From Symbiodinium natans (Eukaryota > Sar > Dinophyceae > Suessiales > Symbiodiniaceae), in the NCBI GenBank assembly GCA_905221605.1, contig CAJNDS010002364.1:280001-344000 (forward strand): a stretch of DNA of 64,000 bases, given 5' to 3'. Position numbers and translations under genes: made by a program. The notes below the pieces were generated by a model, which did no database searches, was not told where the DNA came from, and saw nothing but the letters and a program-made list of their open reading frames with translations. Shown here one piece after another: positions 1 to 11,500 of this stretch (positions are counted from its first letter, which is position 1; each line of letters opens with the position of its first letter).

Positions 1-363
1 AGAGGGGGAGAGGGTGGAAAGGAGTTTTTGTATTGGTATTTATAATGCGTTCGTGTCATGGGGTCTTTGTTGAAGTTTGCTGCCTCCGTGGCCGCTTTTG
101 CGCTTCGTATCGGTATTTGCAGCGTTTTATAGTGTTTTTCCTGTGTTTTCATGTCATGATTCCATCACGCCATCCAGCCAGGCATCATCCATCACGCCAT
201 CCATGTAACGACGACTTTTTAGCGACAACTACCTCCGCTGAAAAACCCTCCCCTAGACTCTAGACCCGAAAACCTCAACCCTAAACCCTAAACCCTAAAC
301 CCTAAACCCTAAACCCTAAACCCTAAGCCCTAAGCCCTAAACCCTAAACCCTAAACCCTGAAC

Positions 364-392
364 GCGTCGCGCCCTAACTTTGGGCGCGACGC
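364..392. repeat. Perfect 10-bp GC-rich hairpin
   Basis: GCGTCGCGCC at 364-373 is the exact reverse complement of GGCGCGACGC at 383-392, with a 9-base loop. It follows directly on a CCCTAAA array. No T-run follows, so there is no reason to call it a terminator. Confidence 0.75.
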
Positions 393-469
393 TTGCCGAG
401 GGAGTATATGACTACTTCCGAGCTTGGCTACGCTTTATACAGGTAACCTTTGGCTTGGAGAACGGCTGT

Positions 470-727
470 TGAGCTGGACCTTGCACCCTCGACCTTGGAC
501 CTTGGACCTTGGATTGCACCTTGGACCTTGCACCTTGGATCTTGGAGCTTGGATCTTGGACCTTGGGCCTTGGACCTTGGAGCTTGGACCTTGGACCTTG
601 GAGCTGGGGCCTTGGGCCGGACCTTGGGCCTTGCGCCTTGGGTTTTGGGCCTTTGCGCCTTGGGCCTCGGGTCTTGGACCTTAGACCTTGGAACTTGGAC
701 CTTGGACCTTGGACCTTGGACCTTTGC
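470..727. repeat. CCTTGGA heptamer minisatellite
   Basis: About 35 degenerate copies of a 7-bp unit, CCTTGGA. The period equals that of the telomere repeat but the unit differs. All frames stay open because 7 is not a multiple of 3 and the unit makes few stops, which yields spurious repetitive peptides. Confidence 0.85.
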
Positions 728-2056
728 AAGGACTGGCTCTGACCCGGACCTGAACCTGGGTTTGGATATTTATTTGTTTTCATCCTCAGACTAGGGTTTG
801 GGGTAGCTCTATATAGACTGACTCTATATATTACTAGGTGCTCTGAGCAAGGTTAAAACACGAGTTGCTCCGGGCCCAGGTCCACAGGTACAGGCCCGAG
901 CACAGGTACCAAAAACCAAACCCTGATTCCAGGTAGGCCCAGGTTCAGGTCCAGGTCCAGGTCCAACAGGACAGGTGCAAGTACAAGTCCCAAAATTCAA
1001 ACGCAGGCCGAGTCAGGATTAGGATTTACTTTGCTAGCCTAGGTTCTCTAGGTTCAGGTCGTCCCAGGCCAGGCCCAGGTCCGGTCCCTGGGGAAGCTGG
1101 CTTGAGAGATGGAGTGCTTAGATTTGATTTCTTTTTGATCTTTAGCACCTAAAAGCTTTAGAGCTGGGCGGCCCGGGGTGGGGTTGACACGACCGTGCTG
1201 CGTGCGTGTTGCTAGCATCCATCACCAACACACACGCAGCCAACGAATGCTACACCCTGAACCCTAAACCCTAAACCCTAAACCCTAAACCCTAAACCCT
1301 AAACCCTAAACCGTTGAGAGTTGTGCATGTGGGGCCTAGGGTTCAGAACTTCGAGTTCAGGAGAAGCTCTACTGCGTCGCATGCTGCGGGCTCTCAAAGG
1401 CCGGAGGGACTGCAAGCTCCTGGTTTTAGGGTTTAGGGTTTTTTAGGGTTGATTGTCAGGGTTTCGGGTTCAGGGTAGTTCATCTTCATGGAGCTTACAA
1501 GCTAAGTACCGCAGACGGCTCAGAGATGTTTAGGGAAACTTTGGCTCCAGCTTGCTGCTTCTGTTTTGTTTTTGCAAGTTTCCCTAAACCCTAAACCCTA
1601 AACCCGAACGCGTTTTGTCCGTAAATCCAAGCCCTAAACCCAAATGGCGAAGAAAGACATCCAGGACCGATGCAAAGAAGAGTAGAACGCCCAGAGCCTA
1701 CAACCTTGAACCCTAAACCCAAAGGGGCACCCTTCTTGTTCCTAGGTTACTCTGATGTTTAACAGCCCTAACCTTCACCATCAACCCTAAACCCTGAACC
1801 CTGAACCTTGAGCTCGGATCCCTTGATTTGCATTTCGGGGTTTAGGGATTAGGGGTTTGGGGTTAGGGTTTAGGGTTTAGGCTTAGGGCTTACGCTTGAG
1901 TGTTCGAAAACCCCACGAGAGGACCAGATGGAGACGTTTTTCACCATCGACATACTTCGGTTCGGCGGGGGTGGGGGGGGGGGGGGTGTTGTAGACGACA
2001 GGCTCATCTAATTTAGGAAATGCCCCAAACCCGAAACCCTAAACCGTACACCCTAG

Positions 2057-2171
2057 CAAGCCTCGGAAGGAAGAGTGGCAGCAAAAGCGGCGGGAGGTAT
2101 ATGCCCTGAAGATGTCAGGCAAAAGGGGCGACGGCCTCTCCGCTGCAGTTTTCAATGGGTCTTTACCTTGA
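2057..2171 (+). CDS. Possible terminal exon, unknown protein
   Basis: After CTAG at 2053-2056 a frame of 37 codons, rich in Lys, Arg and Glu, runs to TGA at 2169-2171. It reads KPRKEEWQQKRREVYALK and then ends in a short neutral tail. The composition is protein-like and unlike the surrounding repeats. No upstream exon could be joined to it and no family is recognised, so it may be chance. Confidence 0.22.
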
Positions 2172-2687
2172 ACCCTTGAGGTTGTCCCCCTTGGGTTTGG
2201 GGACGTTTTTAAAGAATTCCTCGAAGGGAATATCAGGGCCATATAAAAAGGATCTTAAGGGAACCTCTTAGGGGTACATCCTCAGTGGTCCAAGTTTGGC
2301 TCCCTTGAAGTGTGTTTGCATGTCTGTCGTCCTCCAGCAGTTGTGAAAATTCCGGTCTAGGATGCACGGTGGTGCACTTCGTTTCCTCTAAACCTTAAAC
2401 CCTAAAAACTAAACCCTAAACCCTAACCCTTCAGGGGTTAGCTTCCCCGAACCCTCTCAGCCTAAACCCCATTTAAGCCGATACATACTAACCCAATTGC
2501 AATTGCAACCAACCCCAAAAAGGGGTGCCCTGATCATGATATGGTTGCTGGGCCACCAAGAAGCACAGTGTATTCTGGGTGATAAGCACGATGAATCTGC
2601 CAAGTAGAGGTGCGGAGAGCCCCGTGATGCCATCCAAGTCCGTGCCCTGCGGCATTGGTGGCCCTGACGCGCATTTGGGAGGGTTTA

Positions 2688-2880
2688 GGGTTTAGGGCTT
2701 AGGGCTTAGGGCTTGGGGCTTGGGGCTTGGGGCTTGGGGCTTGGGGCTTGGGGCTGGGGCTTGGGGCTTGGGGCTTGGGGCTTGGGGCTTGGGGCTTGGG
2801 GCTTGGGGCTTGGGGCTTGGGGCTTGGGGCTTGGGGCTTGGGGCTTGGGGCTTGGGCTTTGGGCTTTGGGTTTGGGGTTT
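2688..2880. repeat. GGGGCTT heptamer array (telomere-repeat variant)
   Basis: About 25 near-perfect copies of GGGGCTT grade at both ends into TTTAGGG-type units. It is probably a variant of the telomere heptamer that was amplified locally. Confidence 0.85.
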
Positions 2881-3599
2881 GGGGTGGGAAGTGGATGTCA
2901 GAGTGCGGAGAAGCGGGAGAGGAGTGTTTGGGTGAGGGAGGTGTTAGGTTTTGGGGCCTTCCCCCAACACTCCACCGGGCAAACGCATCCGAAACCCTGA
3001 ACCCAAATTTTAGCCCTAAACCCTTAACCCCCTAAACCCTCAACCCCAAACCTCAGGCTTCGCCTGCAACAGCGCTGTCCGGCAGTCCAGCGGTGGCCAC
3101 CTCGGGATTCCCTCCTGGACCTGGGGCACGTAATGCAGGGGTTTGGGGTTTGGGGTTTGGGGTCTAGGGTTTAGGGTTTAGGGTCCGGGAGTAAGTACAA
3201 ATTGTATTCCCTTATGGTCCCTATATACTTATGCGCTCAGAGCGTTGAATTAGCCTAGGAGGCGTGTAAATGCGTATAAGCCCAGTAGGTGCTTTGTGAG
3301 TTGCATCGTCTTTTTCGCAGTCTGCATCGAAGACGTTAGACGCACATGGGGCGTAACCAGCCTCAGCATAAACAAAGGGACAGCAACAGTCTTGTCTTGA
3401 CCGCACAACACACACACACACACATCACTCGCTCTGAGCCCTACATTACTTTTTGCAGGCTGGGTCGGTAACAAACCCCTAAAATCTTAAACGCCCCTTT
3501 TTGAAGCGTGCCTCCATAGGGGAGTTCCTCTGCCGCTTCGACGCCGACGACGTGATGCACCCGGAACGACCCCGGGACGAATTCAGGTTTAGGTTTTAA

Positions 3600-3912
3600 C
3601 TAGGGTTCAGGGTTTAGGGTTTAGGGTGTAGGTTTTTACGGTTTCGGGATTCGGGGGTTTTTGGATTCAGGGGTTTAGGGGTTTAGGGTATTTTGGGAAT
3701 TAGGGGGTTCAGTGGTTTAGGGGATTTGGGGATTTGCGGTTTGGGGTTCAGGGGTTTAGGGGTTTTACGGCTTTAGGGTTTAGGGGTTTAGGGGTTTAAG
3801 GGTTTAGGGGTTTAGGGGTTTAGGCGGTTTAGGGGGTTTAGGGGTTTAGGGGTTTCGGGGTTTCGGGGTTTACGGGTTTAGGGGTTTAGGGGTTCAGGGG
3901 TTTAGGGTTCGG
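3600..3912. repeat. TTTAGGGG octamer array, degenerate
   Basis: Some 35 units of TTTAGGGG and TTCAGGGG, eight rather than seven bases long, with many single-base changes. Telomere-derived, decayed. Confidence 0.8.
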
Positions 3913-4030
3913 GGCAAAGAGATTAACGGGATTTAAGGCTTACAGTCTTAGTTCCCCACCCTCGGTGTGGGGTTGTTTGATTTTAAACTCAACAGGAACT
4001 CTTTCGCCCGGTCTACTCCTCCCTCAGCCC

Positions 4031-4215
4031 TGGAGTGCCCAACCTTAGAGTGTCCCTTGAGGGCCCAACCCGGAGTGTCCTGGAGTGCCCAATGCCGAGT
4101 GTCCCCAAAATGCCCAGCCAGAGCGTCCTGGAGTGCAGTGTCCCTGGAGTGCCCAAAATCAGAGTGTCCCTGTGGAGTGCCCGGCCCCAGAGTGTCCCTG
4201 GAGTGCCCAACCCCA
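4031..4215. repeat. GAGTGTCCCTGGAGTGCCCA minisatellite
   Basis: Six to seven degenerate copies of a unit of about 25-30 bp built on GAGTGTCC and GGAGTGCCCA. All three + frames are open only because of the repeat. Confidence 0.75.
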
Positions 4216-5278
4216 GACCCAGAGAGAGTGGGGATGTTCGAAGGAAAATATGTTTTCTCAATTTAATGTTTAGTGTTTAGCAGTTTTCCCACAGAGGTTG
4301 GTTTTTTGGGTTTAGGGTATAGATTCTCGATTCTTGATTTGAGGGGCTTAGGTTTTTTCGCTTTTCAGATTTGGAGTTTAGGCTCTTGGGTGTTCGGGGC
4401 TCGGGGGTTCACGGGGGTTAAGGGTTGTGCCGGGGGGGGTGCGAGGGGTTAAGAGGGTTGAGATCTAGGGTCCAGGGACAACAGGTTTTAGGGTGGAAAA
4501 ACACTAGTCCTTAACCTGCAGAAACGAACGCTGAAGCTGTAGGTAAATCGAGTCTCAGCTTGCCCTCACCCCTAAACCCTGAACCCTAAACTCTAAGCCC
4601 TAAACCCTAAACCCTAAATCCTAAATCCTAAACCCTAAACCCTAAACCCTACACCCTACACCCTAAACCCTAAACCTTTAAACCCTTCCTACCTCTTTAA
4701 CTCCCGCCTTCCGAAACTGGCACCCCAAACCTCTTTTATCCACCGCAGCTGCTCCATGTCCAGTCCCTGGACCGTGAGAGGACCATGTTAGTGACCATGA
4801 GGGTTCAGGGTTCAGGGTTCAGGGTTCAGGGTTCAGGGTACAGGGTTCAGGGTTTAGGGTTTAGGGTTTAGGGTTTAGGTTAGCAGAACACTGAGAACTT
4901 GGGATGTTCCCCCGTATACTTAAACAGTCCTCAAGGGAGATTTTTTTGTACCCACGATTCTAGTGTGAGTAAAGGGGAAACACCGCAACTCTGAACACGT
5001 GCAGGTTTCCGACAGTTTGAGTACCCGGGTTTAGGGTTTAGGGTTTAGGGTTTAGGGTTTAGGGTTTAAGGGCCTCCTATAAAAAGGATCTGATCATTTG
5101 TATTTTGGGTGTATAAGGGGCACCCTCTAGTTTTCGAGAAGCCCGCATGCTTCAATGCCACCAGCAGCAAACCCCTTCACATGACGTGACTATAACCCTT
5201 CCAACCAAAAGTCGTCGTGCAACTTTCTACAACTCACGGGTTTCCCTACTGCCCCCCGTATACTACCCCCCGCCCCCC

Positions 5279-5350
5279 AGGTTCCCCCCTTGAATAACCT
5301 GAAGTAGGCTTAATTATCCCCAAAACAGCCTGAATTATGGGGGGAACTAT
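5279..5350. mobile_element. Short inverted-repeat element just before a start codon
   Basis: AGGTTCCCCCC at the left end is mirrored by GGGGGGAACT at the right end, and the inner bases also pair imperfectly (CCTTGAATAACCTG against CCTGAATTATGG). The element ends exactly at the ATG of the next gene, so it would form the leader of that transcript. Confidence 0.55.
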
Positions 5351-5552
5351 GATGGCTGCGTCGAAACGGAGGAGGCCTTTGAACAAGCCGAGCGCCGTCG
5401 TGCAACTTGCCTCAGCCGCACTTGCACTGAGCTTCGCGAGCGCGTTCGCAGGTGGCTTCCACAGCAGCAGGGACATGCGACCCCGCGTAACTTCTGCGGC
5501 GCACCTGACGGAGAAGGAGCCAGCAGGCTCAGATCTGGAAAGCCCAGAAGAG
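5349..5552 (+). CDS. Exon 1: start codon and plastid-targeting presequence
   Basis: Opens with two ATGs (5349, 5352), then a basic stretch SKRRRP, a hydrophobic core of about 17 residues ending SFASAFA, and GGF right after the likely signal-peptidase site. Known for dinoflagellates with red-type plastids: a signal peptide, an aromatic residue at +1 to +3, then a Ser/Arg-rich transit region, as here (FHSSRDMRPR). Donor GT at 5553. It could instead be an ordinary secretory signal. Confidence 0.6.
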
Positions 5553-8500
5553 GTCGGAGGGGTGTACGAAATTTCGGGGGGCCCCCCAAATAGAGATCCC
5601 CAAACATAGGATGCCCTTTTTTTTGGTAAGGACCCCAATACGGTATGCCTAAACTTCGGAAAATCCCCCAGGTTGTCGTGGAGAACAGCTCCCAGGCTAT
5701 TCGGCTCCTTCGCTCCCCCGGGCTCCGGAAGCTCCAAGCAACCTTGGAGAAGCTGCAGGCAGCAGACGTGGGTTGGTGGTCTCTTTATTGTAGGGTTTGG
5801 GGTTTAGGGTTCAGGGTTTAGGGTTTAGGGTTTAGGGTTTAGGTTTAAGGGTTTAAGGGTAACAGATAAAGAGGCCACCGGCCTTTATAATGCAGGCAGC
5901 AGAAGTGGGAGATGAAACCGCATTCCAGGCCATGCTGAAGCTGGGGCTATTTTTAGGGTTTAGGGTTTAGGGTTTAGGGTTTAGGGTTTACGGTTTAGGG
6001 TATTTTCCTTCTTTCCTTCGAAGGGAACCTATTCATAGATGTTTCTCAAAGGGTGTAAAGCACAACTCAGGAAGAATATCCCAAGGGTGGTCAGCAACAT
6101 CTCTGAACAGGAGACTTGGGTAACCCAGCGGGCACCCTTTTTTGCCCTTTTTTGGTGCTTCTGGGTTCCCTAGAAATGGATCCACAACCCAAGGTATGAT
6201 ATGGGGGTTTTCCGAAATAAGGGGGTACCTTATTGGGTCCTTTATTGCTTACTATCAGAGAATCCTACTTTTTGGTGTTTATATTCGGGGTCCCTTAATT
6301 TTCGTCACCCTAAACCCTAAACCCTAAACCCTAAACCCTAAAACCCTAAACCCGTATGGCCACGGGGCTACCAAGGAGATGCCGACAGATCTGGAAGCAG
6401 ACTTTGAAGAGGCGCTCGAGAGAAGCGCGGAGCTCCTCTCACCAGAGCCTCTTGGTAGCTTAGGGGCTGGCTAGTGAACCTTAGGGTTTAGGGTTTAGGG
6501 GTTAGGGTTTAGGGTTTAGGGTTTAGGGTTTAGGGTTTAGGGTTTAGGGTTTAGGGTTTAGGGTTCAGGGTTCAGGGTTCAGGGTTTAGGGTTTAGGGTT
6601 TAGGGTATAACCCTACTACAAGCAAAGGCTAGCCGGTTTCAAGCCAGGGTATTCAGCCCCTAAGGTAGCCCAGTGGCCACCCTTTTTGCCTTTTTGGGGG
6701 TGGTTCTGGGTTCCCCCCTTGTAGAAGAAGCCAAACCCAAGAAGGGTACCTAAACCCTAAACCATAAACCCCAGGCCCCAAGCCCTAAACCCTGAGCCCT
6801 GAGCCCTAGACCCGAAACCCCAAGCCCCAAACCCTAAACACCCTAAACACCCTAAACACCCTAAACACCCTAAACACCCTAAACACCCTACACACCCTAC
6901 ACACCCTAAACACCCTAAGCACCCTGAGCCCTGAGCCCTAAGCCCTAAGCTCTAGAACCCTACATTCTCGCAGCATGTGTCACCGGCTGCCTTCTCAGGA
7001 TGGAGGGCGAGAACCTTGGGCCGATCATACGCCAGCTGCTGCAGCTGCCTCTTCTGCAGCGTCTTCCAGAGACTGGGTTGAGGGTTTAGGGTTTAGGGTT
7101 TAGGGTTTAGGGTTTAGGGTTTAGGGTTTAGGGTTTAGGGTTTAGGGTTTAGGGTTTAGAGTTCAGGAAGCAGGGTGCAGGGATCAGGGTTCAGGGTTTA
7201 TAAGGGTGTAGGGTTATGGCATTTTCCTCAAACTCTCAATCCGAAGCCCAAAACCCGCATCATTGGCTGTTTAAGAGGAGCTTCGATTTGGGAACTATTT
7301 TTTCAACGAAATTTTGCAAGGCCGCAAGCTAGGAGACTAGGGATCCAGAGCCGGCCCTCATTCCCGTCTGTTGTTTGTCTTTGCTTTCTTCTTTTTGGTG
7401 GCTGGGCGGGGGGTGGGTAGGTACCACCCCTTGAACTCAACAGGGGTACCCCTCTTGTTCCCAGGTTATTCTAAGGTTTAAAAACCTAAACCCTAAACAA
7501 TAAGCCCTAAACCCTACACCCCAGACCCTGGACCCTAAGCCCTAAACCCTAAGCCCTAAACCCCAAACCTAAGCCCTAAACCCTAAACCCTAAACCCTGA
7601 ACCCTAAACCCTAAACCCTAAACCCTAAACCCTAAACCCTAAACCCTAAACCCTAAACCCTAAACCCTAAACCCTAAACCCTAAACCCTAACCCAGGAGA
7701 TGATTCGGCGCTTGGGGCGCATCGAGCTCCTCTACCCGAAAGCTCTGGAGAATCAGACGGAGGTGTCGCAGGATGAGCTCAGGGAAGCCTTGGCAGTTTC
7801 TTGGGTTTAGGGTTTAGGGTTTCGGGTTTAGGGTTTCGGGTTTAGGGTTTAGGTTGGTTTAGGGTTAGGGTTTAGGGTGTTTCTTCTTCTTCTTGGTAAG
7901 GAGAATAAGGCTTCATTAACCCTTGTTTGAAAATTCCCGCGGCTGTTGGGAGAAGCGAGGCTCTGGCGCAGGAACTGAATCGAGCTGACCTTGCGCGATG
8001 GTCAGATGAGGACTTCACCGAAGCCCAGAACTTGATCCAAAGAAATCCTGCTTCTTCCTGGTAGTTCAGAGTTCAGGGTTGAGGGCTTTGGGGTTTTGGG
8101 TTCAGGGTTTACTAGCCTAGCCAGTTCAGAGTTTAGGGTTTAGGGTTACAAACTCAGGCAATAATTGAACTTTCAACTTTTGCGGTTTCCTTACTTAGTA
8201 GGGATCAAAAAATTTGCCCTATACCCTAAACCCTAAACCCTAAAACCCAAAAAATCAAGAAATGCAAGGTTCTGGGACCACTGGGGGAGTCCCTTGCGGA
8301 TACGGCTGACGACGCGCTGGCCGAGTTCTACGCCACCACGGCCGGGGCGGCTGCATCCCTGATCTTTGCTCAGCTGGCCTTGGTTGTGGCTTACTTTCCC
8401 AACAGTTTGCACTTTGCACTCTAAAGTCTCGGGGTTCAGGGTTTAGGGCTTTTCTTGCAGGCAAAGGCTTGAAGCTTCTTCCTTGGCTATTGGAGAAGTC

Positions 8501-11500
8501 AGGTGGTGGCCTTTGCTGTCTGCGCCTCGTGCTTTGGGGACGGAAGCAGCGACACCCCAGTCCCAACTGATACGACGGCGCTGCCGCTCTACACGCTGGG
8601 CGGTACCGTCGGCGGAAGATGATGGCCATCGATGGCACGTCTCCAAATACTCAATGTACCCAATCTTCCTAGGTATGCCCTCCGGAGACTTGATATTTTC
8701 CCTGATTGGGTTTTTGAGGTTCCTAGTTAGGAAAAGTGGTTCAGAGGGTTGTAAGGGCCAACCTGTGTGAAGTGCGCATGAGATTTCGCTTCCTCCCTGC
8801 GCAAGTGAGCTGCTGCGAAGAAGCTAGGAGCCCAGACTCCCAACCCCAAACCCCAAACATCCTAAACCCCAAACCCTTGACACAAAAATCCCGAACCCCA
8901 AATCCTGAACCCCAAAAATCCCAAGCCCCAAAACCTAAACCCTAAAACCCCCTAAAATCCACAGCCTCAAGCCCTAAATCCCTAAACCCCAAACCCGAAA
9001 TTCTGAAGGAGTTTGCATCAAGGGAGTCATTCTCGGACCCCTAAGGAAGACAAACCCAAGGGTGCAACCTCCGGGTCCAAGTTAGAGTCCCACCCCAAAC
9101 CCCTAAACCCCAAACCCTCAACCCCAAACCTTAAACCCTGAACCCTAATACCTAAGCCCTACACCTTAGGGGACTATCTGGATGATGAAAGGTCGTCCCC
9201 CCTAAACCCTAAACCCCCCACCCCTCCCCCCCCCCCCCCCCCCCCCCCCCCAGGAATCCGGCTGCAGATGCAGGCGCTTCATGCCCTGCCGCGAGATGAG
9301 CAGGTGCCGGGATGCCAGAATATGCCCTGAAGCTAGGGTTTAGGGTTTAGGGTTTAGGGTTTAGGGTTTAGGGTTTAGGGTCTGGGATTTAGGGTTTAGG
9401 GTTTAGGGTTTAGGGTTTAGGGTTTAGGGTTTAGGGTTTAGGGTCTGGGGTTTAGGGTTTAGGGTTTAGGGTTTAGGGTTTAGGGTTTAGGGTTTAGGCT
9501 AGAGGGCTTTTAGGACTGAGGATTTTGGGGTGCTCGGGATGCAGGTCCTTGCGCGCCCAAGGTCCTACCCCTTCGGTTGGGTTCCTTTGAGGAAGTGGGC
9601 GGAGGGGGGGGATTCTCAAGAAGCCTAAATGATAAAACAAGGGGGACAAGGGGGCCCAGCGTTCAGGTTTAGGGTTACAGCTTAACACCCTGAGCCCCGA
9701 AACCTTTGGGGACTGCAAGGGTGCATCGCTAATCCCTAAACCTTGAACCCCCAACACCCTAACACCCTTATACCCAAATACCCCAACACCCTAACACCCG
9801 AATACCCAATACACTAATACCCTAATATCCTAATACCCTAACACCCTAATACCCCAAAACCCTCATCCCCGAACACCCGCATACCCGAATACCCTAATGC
9901 CCACAATACCCTAACACCCGAATACCCAAATACCCTCAACCCTCATACCCTAATACCCTAATACCCAAAACCCCCCTTACTTGAGGACCGGACATTGGTG
10001 GGAACGGGCTTCGTCCGCCTGCCTGAGGCGCCTCAGACAGCGGTCGCTTTAGGGCTTAGGATTCAGGGTTTAATGTTTGGGTTTTTCTCGGGTTTGGGGT
10101 TTAGGGTTTAGGGTTTGGGGTTTGGGGTTTAGGGAAGATCGCTTTTTGGGCAGTGTAACTAGTCTTACCATCCTTGTTTGTCATGACTGCTGCTCTTTTG
10201 TTGCCGTTGTTGCTAATGCTTATTATGGCTTATGGCTGCTGCTAAGTTCTTGTGGCTAGTCTTGTTACAGGCCACTGTGTAGGAGAACCTTTGAGCAGTC
10301 ACTGTGTCTTGTTGACATGCGTAGTGCTACTACTGCTGCAGCTCCGGTTATTGTCAGTGTGTAGCTCTGCTTTCAAGTAGCACGAGGGACATTGCAGATG
10401 CTGAAAGGAAGATGGAGCCAACGAAACCCCCCAAACCCGGAACCTTGAACCTAGGCCTCCCAGCTTACTTCCGATCTGCCCTGTTTCTTGTGGGAGGAGG
10501 GTGGGGGTTTAGTGGCTTGGGGTTTAGGATTTAGGGTTTAGGTTTCAGGGATCGCGATGCAACCCTCACAAGCACACAAAGCCTCCCCGGAAACCCTAAG
10601 CCTGCCCCTCCCTCAACCCTCAAAACCTCAACCCCAAAACCCGAAAAATCTCAGCAGAAGGCACAGAAAAAAAGACCCTGAACATTCATTCTCTCAACCC
10701 CTGAACCCCCCCCCCCTCAAAACCCTTAACGCTGAACCCCCTTTTAAAACCCTCAACCCTAAACCCTACAGCCCGGAAAATCATGAAAGGACGCCACGCC
10801 CCGGTACACCCAGTGGCTCAATGGGATGACCGATGACCAGCTGACATCGCAGCGCAGCCTGGCTTGGGGGTTTAGGGTTTAGGGCTTAGGGCTTAGGGCG
10901 TAGGGCTTAGGGTTTGGGGTTTGTCTGGGGGGGGGGGGGGGAGGGAGTCTTTGGGGTTTAGGCGCTGATGGCAAAAAATGATCGTGGAATGTCACCCATC
11001 GTCCATTTGCATGCTCCTGGCCTAAACGCTAGGCCCGTAAACCCCTAGACTTGAGATGTTCCCCCTTATACTAACAGTCCTTAACGGGGAATATACTAGT
11101 GGGGGTTCTATAATCCCTATCATGGACTGTAAGTATAAGAGGGAACATGTCAAGGTTAGGGCTTAGTAGATTAGGGCAATTTGGGCTTAGGTTTAGGGCT
11201 TGACCGAATTTAAACAGACGCTTGATGGTCGGTATCAGTACGTTACAGGTGACCAAACATTTAGAGTAGCCCCAAATTGAGCCCTTCTTAGCCCGACTTA
11301 TAACTTGTAATTGCCCCGAAATTTTATAGGGTTCTGCAGTCAACCTAAGTTACTAAACCCAAAACCCTCAACCCAAAACCCTAAGCTAAGCCCGACCCAT
11401 AAAAGAAAAACAGCAACACATGCATCTACATATGTGTTTACATCTTGTATGTGTATATATATGTACATACACATGTTCATTTATTGTTGATCTTTTCCAT

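Larger units (their letters stand above)
1..5278. other. Gene-poor spacer of heptamer arrays and minisatellites
   Basis: No gene is convincing here. The stretch holds short blocks of CCCTAAA/TTTAGGG and variants (for example 279-358, 1256-1312, 4570-4675, 5031-5068), several degenerate minisatellites listed separately, a (CA)n run near 3406-3424 and a G-run near 1966-1987. Between blocks are unique pieces of 50-200 bp. Two hold short open frames: 1644-1685 (13 codons from ATG) and 2057-2171. Neither can be tied to a protein family. Confidence 0.7.

Noticed and set aside
412-794. Open frames on both strands across 412-794
   Set aside because: Produced by the 7-bp CCTTGGA repeat, which keeps all frames open; the peptides are pure repeat.
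2713-3035. Gly/Leu/Trp-repeat peptides (GLGAWGLGLGAWG)
   Set aside because: Translation of the GGGGCTT heptamer array in each frame.
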